This document shows positions 22,533 to 33,808 of a stretch of DNA of 64,000 bases, in pieces (position 1 is the stretch's first letter; every line of letters starts with the position of its first letter). Origin of the DNA: Floccularia luteovirens (taxonomy: Eukaryota; Basidiomycota; Agaricomycetes; Agaricales; Squamanitaceae); NCBI GenBank assembly GCA_009739215.1, contig VSJF01000003.1, forward strand, positions 2,418,001 through 2,482,000. The letters are read 5' to 3'. The notes below the pieces were generated by a model. The model was given only the letters and a program-made list of their open reading frames with translations, made no database searches and was not told where the DNA came from. A program made the translations under genes and the position numbers.

Positions 22533-24461
22533 ATGGACCGTCTATCACTGGATTCTTCCACAGATGGCGAGGAAATTCGTATGAAAACTTACAATGAGAA
22601 CCCTTCCTCGCCACTACACGACCCTACTTGGCAGTCCGAACCTTTCAAAGTCGATCATGGCGACGATTCAGACGACGACAACTCCGACCGTGATGAGGGA
22701 CGAACGGGGCTTCTCAGTGGGACACAGGGTAGAGTGAAGAAACAAGAACGGCTGGTAAAGCCCGTAGGGAAGTTATGGCATGATGTCAAGGGAATAGTCA
22801 TCGAAGTATGTCCAAAGCTTCCTCTAGTCTTCTTCCATGTTCCTGACTTATTCTCCAGAGTGCTCCAGCTCTCATCCTAACCACCATCAGCTTGGTCCTC
22901 GCTGGCAGATTTTTGAATGAAGTCTCAGTAAGTTCATTCTGCCATTCTTGCGGCGCCGCTGACGACACGCTCTTCCGATATAGCAATGGAAGGCCCTCCA
23001 AGATGTCGACGAACTTATAATGCTTATCCCTGTAATCCTCAACCTAAAAGGAAACCTTGAGATGAATCTTTCTGCCAGAATGGGCACTGCTGCCAATGTG
23101 GGTCAACTTGACGAACCAAAAACTCGCCGATCCTTCATTCTGGGAAACATTGCTCTGCTCCAAGTACAAGCAACTGTTGTCTCGTTCATTGCAGCATGTG
23201 TATCCCTCGTTATCGGCCTATTGATTCCGAACTCTTTTCCCTCGTCAAACACATCGTCCGATACAACAGCTTCAATCATTGCTAATGCTACGGACATTGT
23301 CTTACGTCAACTCGCCTCCAACAGCACGATACCTGATGGTACACCGTTAGGCATAGCATACCCAGGTACCCAACGCAAATCTGGGTTTCTCACGTATGTT
23401 TCTCCAGACCTCTTATCCCATGATAAAACTAATGAAAATGGTAGATTCATCATGGTTGCCTCAGCCTCCATCGCCTCAACCTCTCTTTCCAGTCTGATCC
23501 TTGGTTCATTTATGTGTTTCCTAGTCGTTATCTGCCGAAAGTTGAATCTGGATCCAGGTAACGCATCATTCCATATGATATGGACTGTTCTAATCATTAG
23601 CATAAGACAACATTGCTCCTGCTATGGCTTCCTGTCTCGGAGACCTTGTTACACTCTGTATTATTGGCTTAGTATCAGTCTGGCTTGTGCCATTTATCAG
23701 CACACCTCTCCCATTCATTATCGGTATTGTATTTGTGACAGGAACTGTCGTCAGCCTCATATTCACACTGCGCAATCCACATGTGCGACCACTTCTTAAG
23801 GAAGGTTGGTCACCCTTGATGGGCGCTATGGTAATAAGCACTGGGACAGGGATTGTTCTCGATATGTTTGTAAGCCGGTATGAAGGGTTTGCTATCCTAG
23901 CTGTTGTCATAAGTGGTGCGTGTTATGAATGTATTACATATTATGTTTTTGAGATCAACTCGGTATATCTTATTAGGATTGCCTGGTGCTGCGGGCTCTA
24001 TTTTTGTTTCACGACTTTCAACAGCCCTCCACGCAACAGAACTATCTCGTGCTCCTCTCAACGCTCCCCATGCACCTTCAGGGCCTAGTCCTGGAATGGT
24101 GATATCGACCTTGCTAGTCGTTTCCTTACCTATAGAGATCGGATTTCTCTCCTTCACGCACGCGATAGGATGGCTTGAACTGCCTTTCATCTTCATCTCG
24201 CTCTGTGTGATAGCTTTCTGTACTGTTGTATGTTTACCGTCCTTTATCTTTTATCGATCTCACTAAACTCGAACATAGGTGTTGGCATCACTGTACATCG
24301 CACAAGTCCTCACAAATTTCCTATGGTCCAAAGGAAGAGACCCAGATATGTATGCTCTTCCAATACAATCGGCCCTTGTCGATCTTATCGGTCAATTACT
24401 TCTCGTAATATGCTATGAATGCGTCACATTACTAGGTGTGCGTGTTGGGAGGGTGTCCTGA
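22533..24461 (+). CDS. SLC41/MgtE-type magnesium transporter
   Basis: Polytopic divalent-cation (Mg2+) transporter with two MgtE-like membrane domains. Exons: 22533-22805, 22859-22927, 22984-23557, 23607-23915, 23977-24227, 24279-24461; 552 residues in frame. The N-terminus is cytosolic and acidic (DDSDDDNSDRDEG). Domain 1 contains the hallmark PVILNLKGNLEMNLSARMGT and, across intron 3, the DNIAPAMASCLGDLVTLC motif. Domain 2 has PLMGAMVISTGTGIVLD and LPGAAGSIFVSRLSTALH. About ten hydrophobic segments are visible. A Ser/Thr/Asn-rich lumenal loop with potential N-glycosylation sites lies around residues 190-240. Confidence 0.88.
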
Positions 24462-24763
24462 ATGTCTGAAGGCAACTCTTCCACGAGGATTTTGTTCGTC
24501 CTCATATCCCCCCAAAATCACCCAACCTGGATCCTGATCATTTATTCGAGCAATGCATCGGAGTCGACACCCTGTCAGGGTATTTGCTATGTGGCATATG
24601 TGGCATACAATTATAACAACGTTTGATATACATTTTGAATGGCTTATTTATATGGTAGATAACATAGGTTGCATAGTAGGTCCGTTATAATAGATGGTGG
24701 ATTATATCACTTCCTGCCTTTGTAAGGGTATGAAGTTATATTCGGAAATCGTATATAAAATTT
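24462..24763. other. Intergenic between convergent 3' ends
   Basis: A 302-bp AT-rich spacer between the SLC41 gene (plus) and the PL14-like gene (minus). No feature seen. Confidence 0.35.
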
Positions 24764-26503
24764 TTAAAAGACTTGCGAATTGTCAGACAAGGAAAAGTTT
24801 GTAAACCACAGATATTGGTTCCGTGGGGTGGCATACTGTGGTTCGTGTCCTCCAAAGAAAGTGCTTGATTCAAATATGAATTGGTCAGTGTATCAATATT
24901 TATTAGATGATAAAATACCTGAAGAAAATCCCAATCAAACCAACAGGCTCACCCGGGACATGTTGGACCGCTTGTTCCATAAAAACATCTGACGTATGAT
25001 CAGACTGCACATCAAACCTAGGACCCGTTGTCGGCGTTTCGAGTGTGGTGGATGACATTAGCTCCGACAAACCGGGCATCATTGTAGTGACAGTCGTGTA
25101 AACTTGGGATGTGATGGTTGTCATTGGTCCCACCATATCCTGATGTATCGGCATCGCAGCTGTTGCGATCCATTGGTTCTGATGTCGATCATTATTACTC
25201 TGACTATCCAATATTTCCACTACATTTGGTTCGGTCCTAGGTTTCTGGAGAATTCCTCCTATTCCACCTAAAATAGGACCTATGATACCACCCAGGCCGC
25301 TCTTAGTTGTAGTGGACTGTGCCGGTACACCCGCTGTAGTTTTCGAAGGTCGCTTGTTCGGCGGTATATCTCGATAAAATATATCATTTCTGTGAATAAC
25401 TTGCTTGCCATTGACTTCCAGAATGAATGCACCATCTTGTTTGCCAGGAGTGTTCAGAGCGACAGTTTGTCGCACTTGAGTCCATGCTCCAGCATTCCAA
25501 TTAAACGACCCGCGCCCAATTGAGAACCCATATGCTGCATCGCATGTTGATTGTGCGTCGGAACATAGATCTTTCGTCTGCTTTATTTTCGGCGCATACT
25601 GTGAGTCAAGACTAATTAGTTCTAGGTCTTAAAAATGAGCTTGTGGAATAACACACCAAATACAATTCTCCAATACCGCCTGACCTCCACATGAGGCGCG
25701 TACTAAAGCAATCTCTCGCTGAATTTCCTCCAGAGCACCCCGTATGGCCACCATAAAGACCAGGTAGTTTTCCACCAAGGACCCAATCAAAATCCGCTGG
25801 GAAAAAAACGCTATAAGTAAATGTCACATTCCTCGAATGATCGATAGGAAGCGGGGAGGCATAAAATTCTGCTCCTCCTTGTGGTTTCCTCTCTGGGTTG
25901 ATAGAATGAGCCGGGAAGAAAAGTTGTAAAAGAGAATTCGAATCTTCCCAGCCTATACCAGCGGGAGGTACAGAAGAATAGGCATTATCAGCTATTAAGA
26001 CCCTATTTGGAATCCCATCCACTATTTTCAAATTCCGTTGGCCAGCTGGGAACCATGAAATATTAAAAGCGGACAGATCAGTCATTTTCTGTGGTGCAGA
26101 CCATGATTTCGCGGAAGGAGACTCAGTTAGGTTTTGTGAAATCGTTACGGTGGCTGTAGTAGTTAAATCCAATGTGGTTGTCGTTGTATCAGTTGGTTTA
26201 GAGACTGTCGTTATAGGCAGATCGAAAAGCATAGAGAGGGTTTGCATAGGTGTAGACTCGTCGTAGGATAGGACTGATGGAGCGGTAGAAGTCGTGTGAG
26301 CCAAGGAGGGAAGGGATGTAAAGCTACTAGTAGCGTTTATTATGACGATGGGGATGTTCAGTTCCGGCTGAGACTGAGCGTCCGAACCTGATGATGCAGG
26401 CGCAGCCCTAGTAAAGTTGAAAAACAGCCAGCGTCGTTGAAATCAGGAGAAAAGCCATCAAGACTATCGAAAGGAGTAGAGAGAAGGTGAACCTTATAAT
26501 CAT
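24764..26503 (-). CDS. Secreted polysaccharide lyase 14-like protein (one frame lesion)
   Basis: Exons 26503-25657, 25598-24919, 24863-24764. The first residues form a hydrophobic signal or anchor (LLLSIVLMAFLLISTTLAV), followed by a Thr/Ser-rich stalk. The PL14-type beta-jelly-roll domain shows VFFPADFDWVLGGKLPGLYG, GCSGG, RLMWRSGGIGELYL, GFSIGRGSFNWNAGAWTQVR, and in the last exon FSTFFGGHEPQYATP and LWFTNFS. A long Gly/Thr-rich insert sits inside the domain. One extra T in the run near 26429-26433 throws the signal peptide out of frame with the rest, and the exon sum is 1 modulo 3. A start at 26304 would keep the catalytic domain but lose the signal. The family degrades glucuronans or alginate; the substrate here is unknown. 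Confidence 0.68.
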
Positions 26504-26746
26504 GGGGAGAGATGCTGGTCAGGATTCATCGATATCGATCACTATACTCGGGCTAGACTGGTTTCCTCTACAGTGGCTGACAATCTTTAAAAATTTCAGG
26601 CATCCAAAAGCGGCTGTCAATGATGAAGGATTACATTAATGGATAGTCTACCAATGAAAAATTCATGAAGCTTTGAGTTCAAGTGGTGTAGCACTTACTA
26701 CAATATCAAGTGTATTTGGTTATCGAAATGAACATGCATTCTTTGC

Positions 26747-27183
26747 CTACAAGTCTACTTCAGCTAGCCAGCGTCGAAAACGCTTTAGGTTATCCTGTGG
26801 TACCTGAAAGCAAATAAATTATAGATCATTCAATACAAAAAAAGCAACGAGCCATATGTCCCGCGCCATCAACGGTGGCAAAAGTGAAACCTTTGGCAGA
26901 TCTCGTCTTATCAGCCCGCTTCCCGTCTACTTCCCAGTCCCTGGGGGCCTGGCTAGTGAACTCTTTCTGTCCACTTCACTCAAGAGCCATTGTCCAACGC
27001 TCATTTCCAACACGATTGCAGATCCATTCATATTTTACCAGCGTTCTTGATGCGTACACTGTAGTGCTTGGAGTAAGGATGTCGAAGAGTTGTGAAAACA
27101 GTGTCTGAGAGAAATGATAGCGACTCGACGGGCGTGAATAGGCCTGCATCGGGTAGTTCTGGACTACCAAGCGCATATGTAGA
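26747..27183 (-). pseudogene. Serine carboxypeptidase (S10) relic with internal deletion
   Basis: The first part reads like the propeptide start of fungal S10 carboxypeptidases (LFTPVESLSFLSDTVFTTL, then YSVRIK). Straight after a scar near 27050 it continues with the C-terminal end: YEWICNRVGNERWT, SGQKEF, WEVDGKRADKTRSAKGFTF, ATVDGAGHM with the catalytic His, and after an intron VPQDNLKRFRRWL. The nucleophile Ser region and about 350 residues are missing. TGA at 26988-26986 replaces an expected Trp codon in the LEWSGQKEF-type motif, and the last intron (26852-26804) starts with GC. Clearly non-functional. Confidence 0.7.
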
Positions 27184-28141
27184 GCCTATGGCAAACCTAC
27201 TGGTGGTGCTTGAAACGAGTTTTGGACAGCACCTGCCCCGCAAGCGAGAGGGTTACCGCTGAAAGTAGCAAGTGAAGAAGCTGGAGCATCGTTGGCTTTG
27301 TGTACTATCCGGTATACTACAGTATATGTATTGGTGTTCGTTATCACGGGATTAACTGTGTTTGGAACGGAACCGCTGGACCGCAAGGTTTACAAAGAGA
27401 CACATCACATTACAGATCTCTCACTATCCCTTTAGGTGGATGCACAGTTAGACGTGAGATAAGTACTCGCTATTATTCATTGATTTTACTCACTGATTTG
27501 AATGACGAGATATAAAAAAGAATGATGTCCGACGTATGTCCTGATTGAAGTTGGGGATGAGCAAGACTGGGTATTTCAGACGAAGCAGACCGCGCGACGC
27601 TGTTTCACTCAAGTTGTGGGTTGACAAATCGCGCTATCGACTCGACGCTTTGGGCTTTGGTCCGGATTATGTCGTGAGGCCGTCAGACCTTGAGGATTTG
27701 TTAAATTTATAAGCTTTTACAAGTATAGCACTTCATACCATCCGCAAGCCAATGGCACATCCATAGTTCCCTTTGGCACTCCTCACATTCCCGTTATAAA
27801 ACTAGAAATGATGGTATACATATACGTGCACTATAGAGTATGTTCAGTATGAGAAGAAATGGATCAGCGGGCACTATGGTTGTTTTGAGCACTTGGACAA
27901 GGATATATGTAAAACCTAAATAAGTCTGAATTTTTGAATGTGATCGCTAACTCGGAACGTTCTGCCTATGCGAATGTGCACATGTACACTGTAGACCGAG
28001 AATTTCGGGTCAAAAAAATTATACGTATAGTAAAGACGATGTAACATAGCTTTGTAGTAACTGTGGATTGACTCTAGCAATTTGATTATATCTATGATTC
28101 TTGACTTTCTATGAACGAATTTGAGAAAAATACCAATCTAT
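27184..28141. other. Intergenic / undefined
   Basis: About 960 bp. The minus-strand frame 27386-27186 (VNPVITNTNTYTVVYRIVHK) adjoins the carboxypeptidase relic but does not match that family. A short plus-strand frame near 27624-27711 (RLDALGFGPDYVVRPSDLED) looks protein-like but has no recognisable start or partner exon. Confidence 0.3.
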
Positions 28142-31100
28142 TCAGTGAATCATCGCCAGCACAACTTCGGTATTATCTTTGTCGAGTTTAGTGTTCCCTA
28201 GAAATCCAAGCTTGCCCTTGCCAACTGGTGTAAGGACAACAACAGCTTGGTGAGAACCGTCTATATTCAGTCTCTGGGGAATGTAAAGAGCCATTTCTGG
28301 TTTGATCCCGGACAAGAAACAACATTTCGCATGATTGAGGGAACTAGGCAAAGATTTTTTCTTGAACAAATCGTGCTGTTTGTTCACCGTACTTTCCGTT
28401 TGTAATGAATCAGAGATATCCCAGTTGAAACCCCATGTGTCTTTGAAACAACTTTGCGACTGGAATGACCGTAAGCCACTGCTGAAATGCCCACAGAAGA
28501 CAATGTTCCCGCCATTCTTCGAGTATTCAGCGAGTTTTGAAAGCAGATACGCGTGTTCTGGGCGAAGGAGGTCTTCATCCATGATCAACACTCCTCTAAG
28601 ATCAGGTACTTGGAGAAGATCAACGACTCGGTCTAGTGGTAACTCATGCAGGACTTCATACTCTGCTCGTAACCTGGAGAAAAAGTTCGCATACTCTTTC
28701 TCGTAGAATCCTTCAGTTCCGAATGACAAGACTATAACGAACTTCTTCGAAATTGGTTTCGGTGGATAGACTTTGGGATCAAGCAGACCGAACAATCCAA
28801 GCAGAATGATTGTGGAATCTCCTTCTCCACGGAAATCTCCAATATAGCCCAAGTGGCCCTTTCCAAGGGTTGTTCTTGCTACAGGCGTCCGAAATGTTTT
28901 GAGATTGGGTAACGGCTTCCATTCTTGACTCTCGTCCACGAGCAGATGAACAGCGCTATTAGCATGTACATTTTGGACTACAGGAGCTTGTGGCATATGA
29001 CAGAGGTCCGGGAGCCATGGTGTACCGTTGACTAGGCTGTTGGTTTTATTTAGGAGGATAGCCGGTTGACCTGGAGGACCCATCTTCCACCTGATACCCA
29101 GTGATGAGAAGATTTTGTCCATAGCAGCATTGTTGAAATGTGGGTCGTCTACACCACCGACGATTGCGATTCCTCCGTTTTTTATGTATGATGATACAGC
29201 TCCCATAACGGCAGCATTTGAAGAATGAGTGATCTTTGGACCGATGATATATACGCCAACAAGGCCGGATTTTTCGATGAGTCGAAGAGCCTCAGTGGTT
29301 ATTGCGGTAATTTGGACGTCAACTCTGGTACGCAAGACGTTCAATTGTTGGAACATATGTTTCGAGAGTGGATTCTCGTTCTGCAGGGCAAGAACCAAGA
29401 TGAAAAGGGCTACTGCCTTGGTCTTACCAACAGCTGCTGATGGAAGATCAAGAGTAGTCACTTGCTTCTTTTTCCCCTTATCGATACCGTTCTGCTTGGA
29501 CGTCTCAGTTGCATCTGTTGTGGAACTATCTGGTGCTGTATTAGGAGAGTCGAGGAGGCCGAGCATGGCTAGTATGGTGTTTGTAGAGCCTTCCTCGCTA
29601 TTTACATCCCCTATGTAGCTGATATACCCACGTCCAAAGCGTCTGGAAACTGCTGGAGATTCGCAATGATCTGTGATTGGCTCAGGAGCAAAAACCATAG
29701 ATTCGATATGTGATGTATCGGTAACTTGATAGATGGCATCAATGGGAGTAATCCCAGATACATTAAGAGCTTTCATGCTATACGATGATACCAGAGAAGG
29801 GTTCCTCTTTACTATCTCATTATTGGGATTTTTGGCAAAGGTTGTACGATGATATGAGCCAGATTTCCAGGGAACGTTCAAAATCTTCCGGAAGAAGTTG
29901 TTCATTTCAGTTGGTCTGACAAAAGTGCTGAAGTATCCTCCTATCACGACAGATCCGCCATTCCTCGCGAATTCCACAAGTTTTGTCACCACAGGAGAAT
30001 ATTTTTGTTTGACAATAGCCGGATCAGCGACGAAGACACCAGCGAGATCAGGGGAGGCAAGGAATTTGAGAGCCGCAGCAGAAGTCGTCACTTCCTCGAC
30101 GATGAGTTTGGAACGAAGAGTACTGATAAGGTGATTTGTTGGGGGTGTGAAATACTCATACTCTAATGATAAAGCTAAAACGAAGCGTTTATTCGACGAC
30201 GATTTGGCCGGCTTATTGGGTCCATGGTCTATCGCATTCTGAAAATCTGCAGCAATCTGAACAGCCCGGTTGGCTGGCAGAGATATTGCTCTTGGTTCCC
30301 TACCAGCTGTAATGCGCAGATTCTTATTCTCCTCCAACCCGGCAAAATAAACTTTAGCGTTTTCGATCTGATCTCTGTGATGCCACCATCCATGTTCGGG
30401 AAGATATTTTTTCGTGTGCGAGTAAACACATCGCGACTGACCAAATTTACATGCTCCCAGAAGATAATATAAACAGACATTTCTGCCTCTGCGGATCAAA
30501 AATTTAAGAAAGATAATTATGTAGGATTTCCAAGCCACTCACAAGTTATCGCGAACGCTTTTGATATCTGGAGCATGTGAATATCGGCATGCAGCTCCGC
30601 GGGAGCAACCTTCATTGTTGTAAAATCTACAGGGGATACTGTTCCCAACATGGAGACAATCGCTAGAGTCTGAATCCGAATAGCATTCCAAAGCCGTTTC
30701 ATCTGGATCTGGCCAAATTAGGTCTTCGTCGTCACTAATATCTTCATCATCGGAGCTAATGTCTATCATGTTCTGTAAGACTTTGAGTTCTTCCCTGGCG
30801 GGAAGGTTGTCAGATTGCTCCGCAACGATTATTTTTAGATCTAACGAGAAACGTTCAGTAGAGAAAAAGGATACACGCGCGACAATTTACCTGCTATAGC
30901 ACCAGACAAGTGATTTAACCCTTTTCGAGCCAAAGCGCGACGATACCTCGCTTTGATCATACGCGGATCATAGGTAAGGGCTTGGGTTGCCGAAGATTCT
31001 GCTTGTTCGTACCTATTTGTACCAGAGAGTCAGAAAATTGAGTCAAAAAGTCGACAATTTGAAACCTTGCATTTCCAGTTTTAACCATGCAGCAGCCAGG

Positions 31101-31415
31101 TTTGACATTAATATGGGTTTGGGGCCCGATATTTCCACCGCTTGAGTGTACGACAAAATAGCACCTCTGAAGTCACCATTCTTGAATCTTTGGTTTCCCT
31201 GAAAAATGATGATCAGATGAGATGACATAAAAACAGAAATAGGATGAAGTCACCTCATCTTTAATTCGTTCAACTTCCTCCATCCTGCGAGCTCCCGCAA
31301 GACCACGCTTTATCCTACGGGCCAATAACTTATCTTCGATGCTGGAGTCTGGACTTTCTGGTGTTTTCAAGCCTCTTGTACGTTTGGTTCTTGATGAACT
31401 AGCGACTCCTGACAT
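28142..31415 (-). CDS. TPR - CCCH zinc finger - triple-module protein
   Basis: Multi-domain protein with exons 31415-31254, 31198-31056, 31012-30891, 30840-30543, 30488-28142, about 1023 residues in frame. Order: a basic N-terminus (SSRTKRTRGLKTPES); a TPR region (GNQRFKNGDFRGAILSYTQA, MSNLAAAWLKLEM, YEQAESSATQALTYDPRMIK); an acidic linker (SSDDEDISDDEDLIW); two CCCH fingers (CRFYNNEGCSRGAACRYSH and CLYYLLGACKFGQSRCVYSH); then three repeats of about 210-250 residues, each starting K-x-V-hydrophobic-L (RFVLALSLEYEYF, FILVLALQNENP, KFVIVLSFGTEGF) and ending G-[RK]-G-x-[IL]-x-[YF]-[IL]-G. The repeats look like a flavodoxin/ThuA-like alpha/beta fold. CCCH fingers suggest RNA binding. The 31055-31013 intron has an unusual GTCGAC donor but is the only choice keeping frame. 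It could be split into two genes at 30769, but the frame runs on. Confidence 0.72.
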
Positions 31416-33808
31416 GATTGTAGTATTGAAAGAAAGCACCCCAGGATGTGTAGGTATGTGTTGTTGGATTTGAAAATACGAAAGCAGTTGTGCTACTTAC
31501 ATACGAAACATGAAAGTTCTCACGATATGTTACCAGAAATGGAAGGTAGGTAAAGACGAGGTTGTGAACATGTTCAATTCACACAAGATCTGGATCAGTT
31601 CTCGCAGCCAATCTCCATCAGGACTTCGTATTCAGAACCGTGTTTACCATCAGGTTGGCTCAGACAGATTCACAGTCACTGCCTCTCATGGAAATCCTTT
31701 CAAAGACTAAATATCAGATTTTGAATTTTATGATTCAACACTCTCATTGTAACTTGAAATTGCAACGCATGATGCATAAACACCCCTGCATTTGTACGAT
31801 TCGGAGTTCAGATTTGTTTAATAACTAATGCCATCGTACCATGGATCTAACTGATATTTTAGAATGCTTGGTTCGAAGAAATTGTCATCATTAGCCCACT
31901 TACCCGGATCACCAAAACCATGTTATCCGTGGCCAACTGACATCCCTTTCAACTTCCGGAACCTGAGGAAGGTGTCAGTAGGTTACGAAACCCATAGTTT
32001 CAATAGGCGACTCACAGGCACACTGCGCCAATCCATATCACCCCTCTCCACCACCACTGCTACCGGAAAATGATAGGTAAAAGCTGCTGTCCACAAACAG
32101 GAGAAGTTAACACAATAGGCGCAAGAAGTACAAGCATAATGAGTAGGTTCAAAATGAAAACCATTTGTGAGAGATGAGTAAAGTTGTTTCTAGGTTTCTA
32201 GCATTCATGCAGTCGTCTTTATAAGTAGTTTGTATATGGAACCCTCCCGATCCATGGTGGACTAATTATGTGAAGCTGAAACTCCTCACCACCACAAGAT
32301 TATTATCCTCAACCAATTATCGAGAGTTTGTCAGATCCTTATCCAGGATGACCATGCGTCTCTTTGTTAACAACTGACATTCGCTCCACACCTAGCCTAT
32401 TTATTTCCTGCAGCCATCATATCCCGTCTTCTAGGACATGCTGGTTTTTGATACGGACCAGCATCCCTTTTTGAACGGACAGAACTTCTTTCTAAATAAG
32501 TCAGTAAGGCTGTCCTTTCTGCACGGCATAGCCTGCTGCCATTATCCGATGAAGGTGACAATCAAAGTCAAAATATTTTAGAGGGAGTATTTTACGGACG
32601 GCAATAAGGTTTTAAGTAAGTGGCATGCTGCAGTATAATTTCCTTCGTCATATCTAGAGTTACTAGTTCAGGTCAAGCGGGACTAACGTGGTGTAGAATG
32701 TCAGATCGTTCTTGACCTTTTTTTATCTTATCAGCATCTCGCATACGTTTTTACTTCTGAAGTCGCAAATGTTGTGGTGAAGCAATGTGATATATGAAAT
32801 TCCAACGCAACTTTGAAGTGACATGTGAGTTATTCTCAAAAGAGACACGATAGATTACAAGCAAACGTTCGTCGTAAAGCCTTTTATAAAGTTTCATGGT
32901 CGATGCTATTTGAGAGCAGTTCAATTTCAAGTTCTTTTGAAGATCAGACATGACTGAATTCAACTTGTCATGAGATATGACCCGCATACATCCCTCTAGA
33001 TGTGTTTGGTATCACTCTATGCTTGATGTGACGAATCAAAGCAGACTTTAATGTATGAAGTGTCTGGACATCCGTGAAGATCATCCCATGAAGATATGCC
33101 AAATGAAAAACATTTCTCTTTTTCGTGACTCAATGTTATCAAAACATACAGAGATATTTTCATATTTGTTATGCATCGTAGTAATAGGTGTCTGACAAGC
33201 AGACAAAGGTGTCATTTGATCGACTGCTCAATACATGTAATGAGCAGAAAAGAAAGGAATAAAAGTTATCTGTTTAAACAGAAACAGGAATGAAAAATTT
33301 GCCTTTAGAAGCTGAAAAACTGGTTTGCGAGGAAGTCCCCCGCCAGCCAAGACAACGCTGGAAAAGATCCGCATGTTTCTATTGCAATCAGTAGTATCCG
33401 AAGCAATGAAGAGAAAATAAGATATACCTTCCACTAAGTCAATGTTCAAGCAAGTTAAAGGGGGCAAAGGACTAAGAAGCTTACATCAAGTGGGTAATCT
33501 CTGTTACAAGCCGCGTAGTGGCAATTAGTGTTACCGGCGATGTCTTGTGGTGTCCGAAATTCGTGGGCACTGAATACTGAGTACGTACGTACTGAATATT
33601 GAATTGAATATTGAATACTTGGCTTATTAAGATCAAATCTTGGGTTCATCTATAAGCATATGCTTCATGCCTCACCGAAGTAGGTCAGAGAAGTAAAAGA
33701 GAAACGATGTCATAGAAGGGTTACACGTGCGCCGGACCGTTATATCCGCTTCCTCATCAACAAGTGGCTTGAAAGTGGCATCGAGACAGTAAACTTAAGA
33801 AGTTCATC
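31416..33808. other. Long intergenic region without supported gene
   Basis: About 2.4 kb between divergent genes (the TPR-CCCH gene minus and the THI20 type plus). AT-rich; short frames such as 33649-33455 minus and 31864-32073 plus have no recognisable domain. Just before the THI20-type gene there is a short simple stretch of TACGTACGTACT and AATATTGAAT units (33584-33615). Confidence 0.35.

Noticed and set aside
30539..30769. Separate CCCH gene starting at 30769
   Set aside because: The upstream TPR exons join the same frame through a good acceptor at 30841-30842 and the total is a whole number of codons, so one gene is more likely, though a split is not excluded.
33584..33808. A TPP riboswitch in front of the THI20-type gene
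   Set aside because: No conserved TPP aptamer blocks (CTGAGA and ACCTGA type) could be found there or in the first introns.
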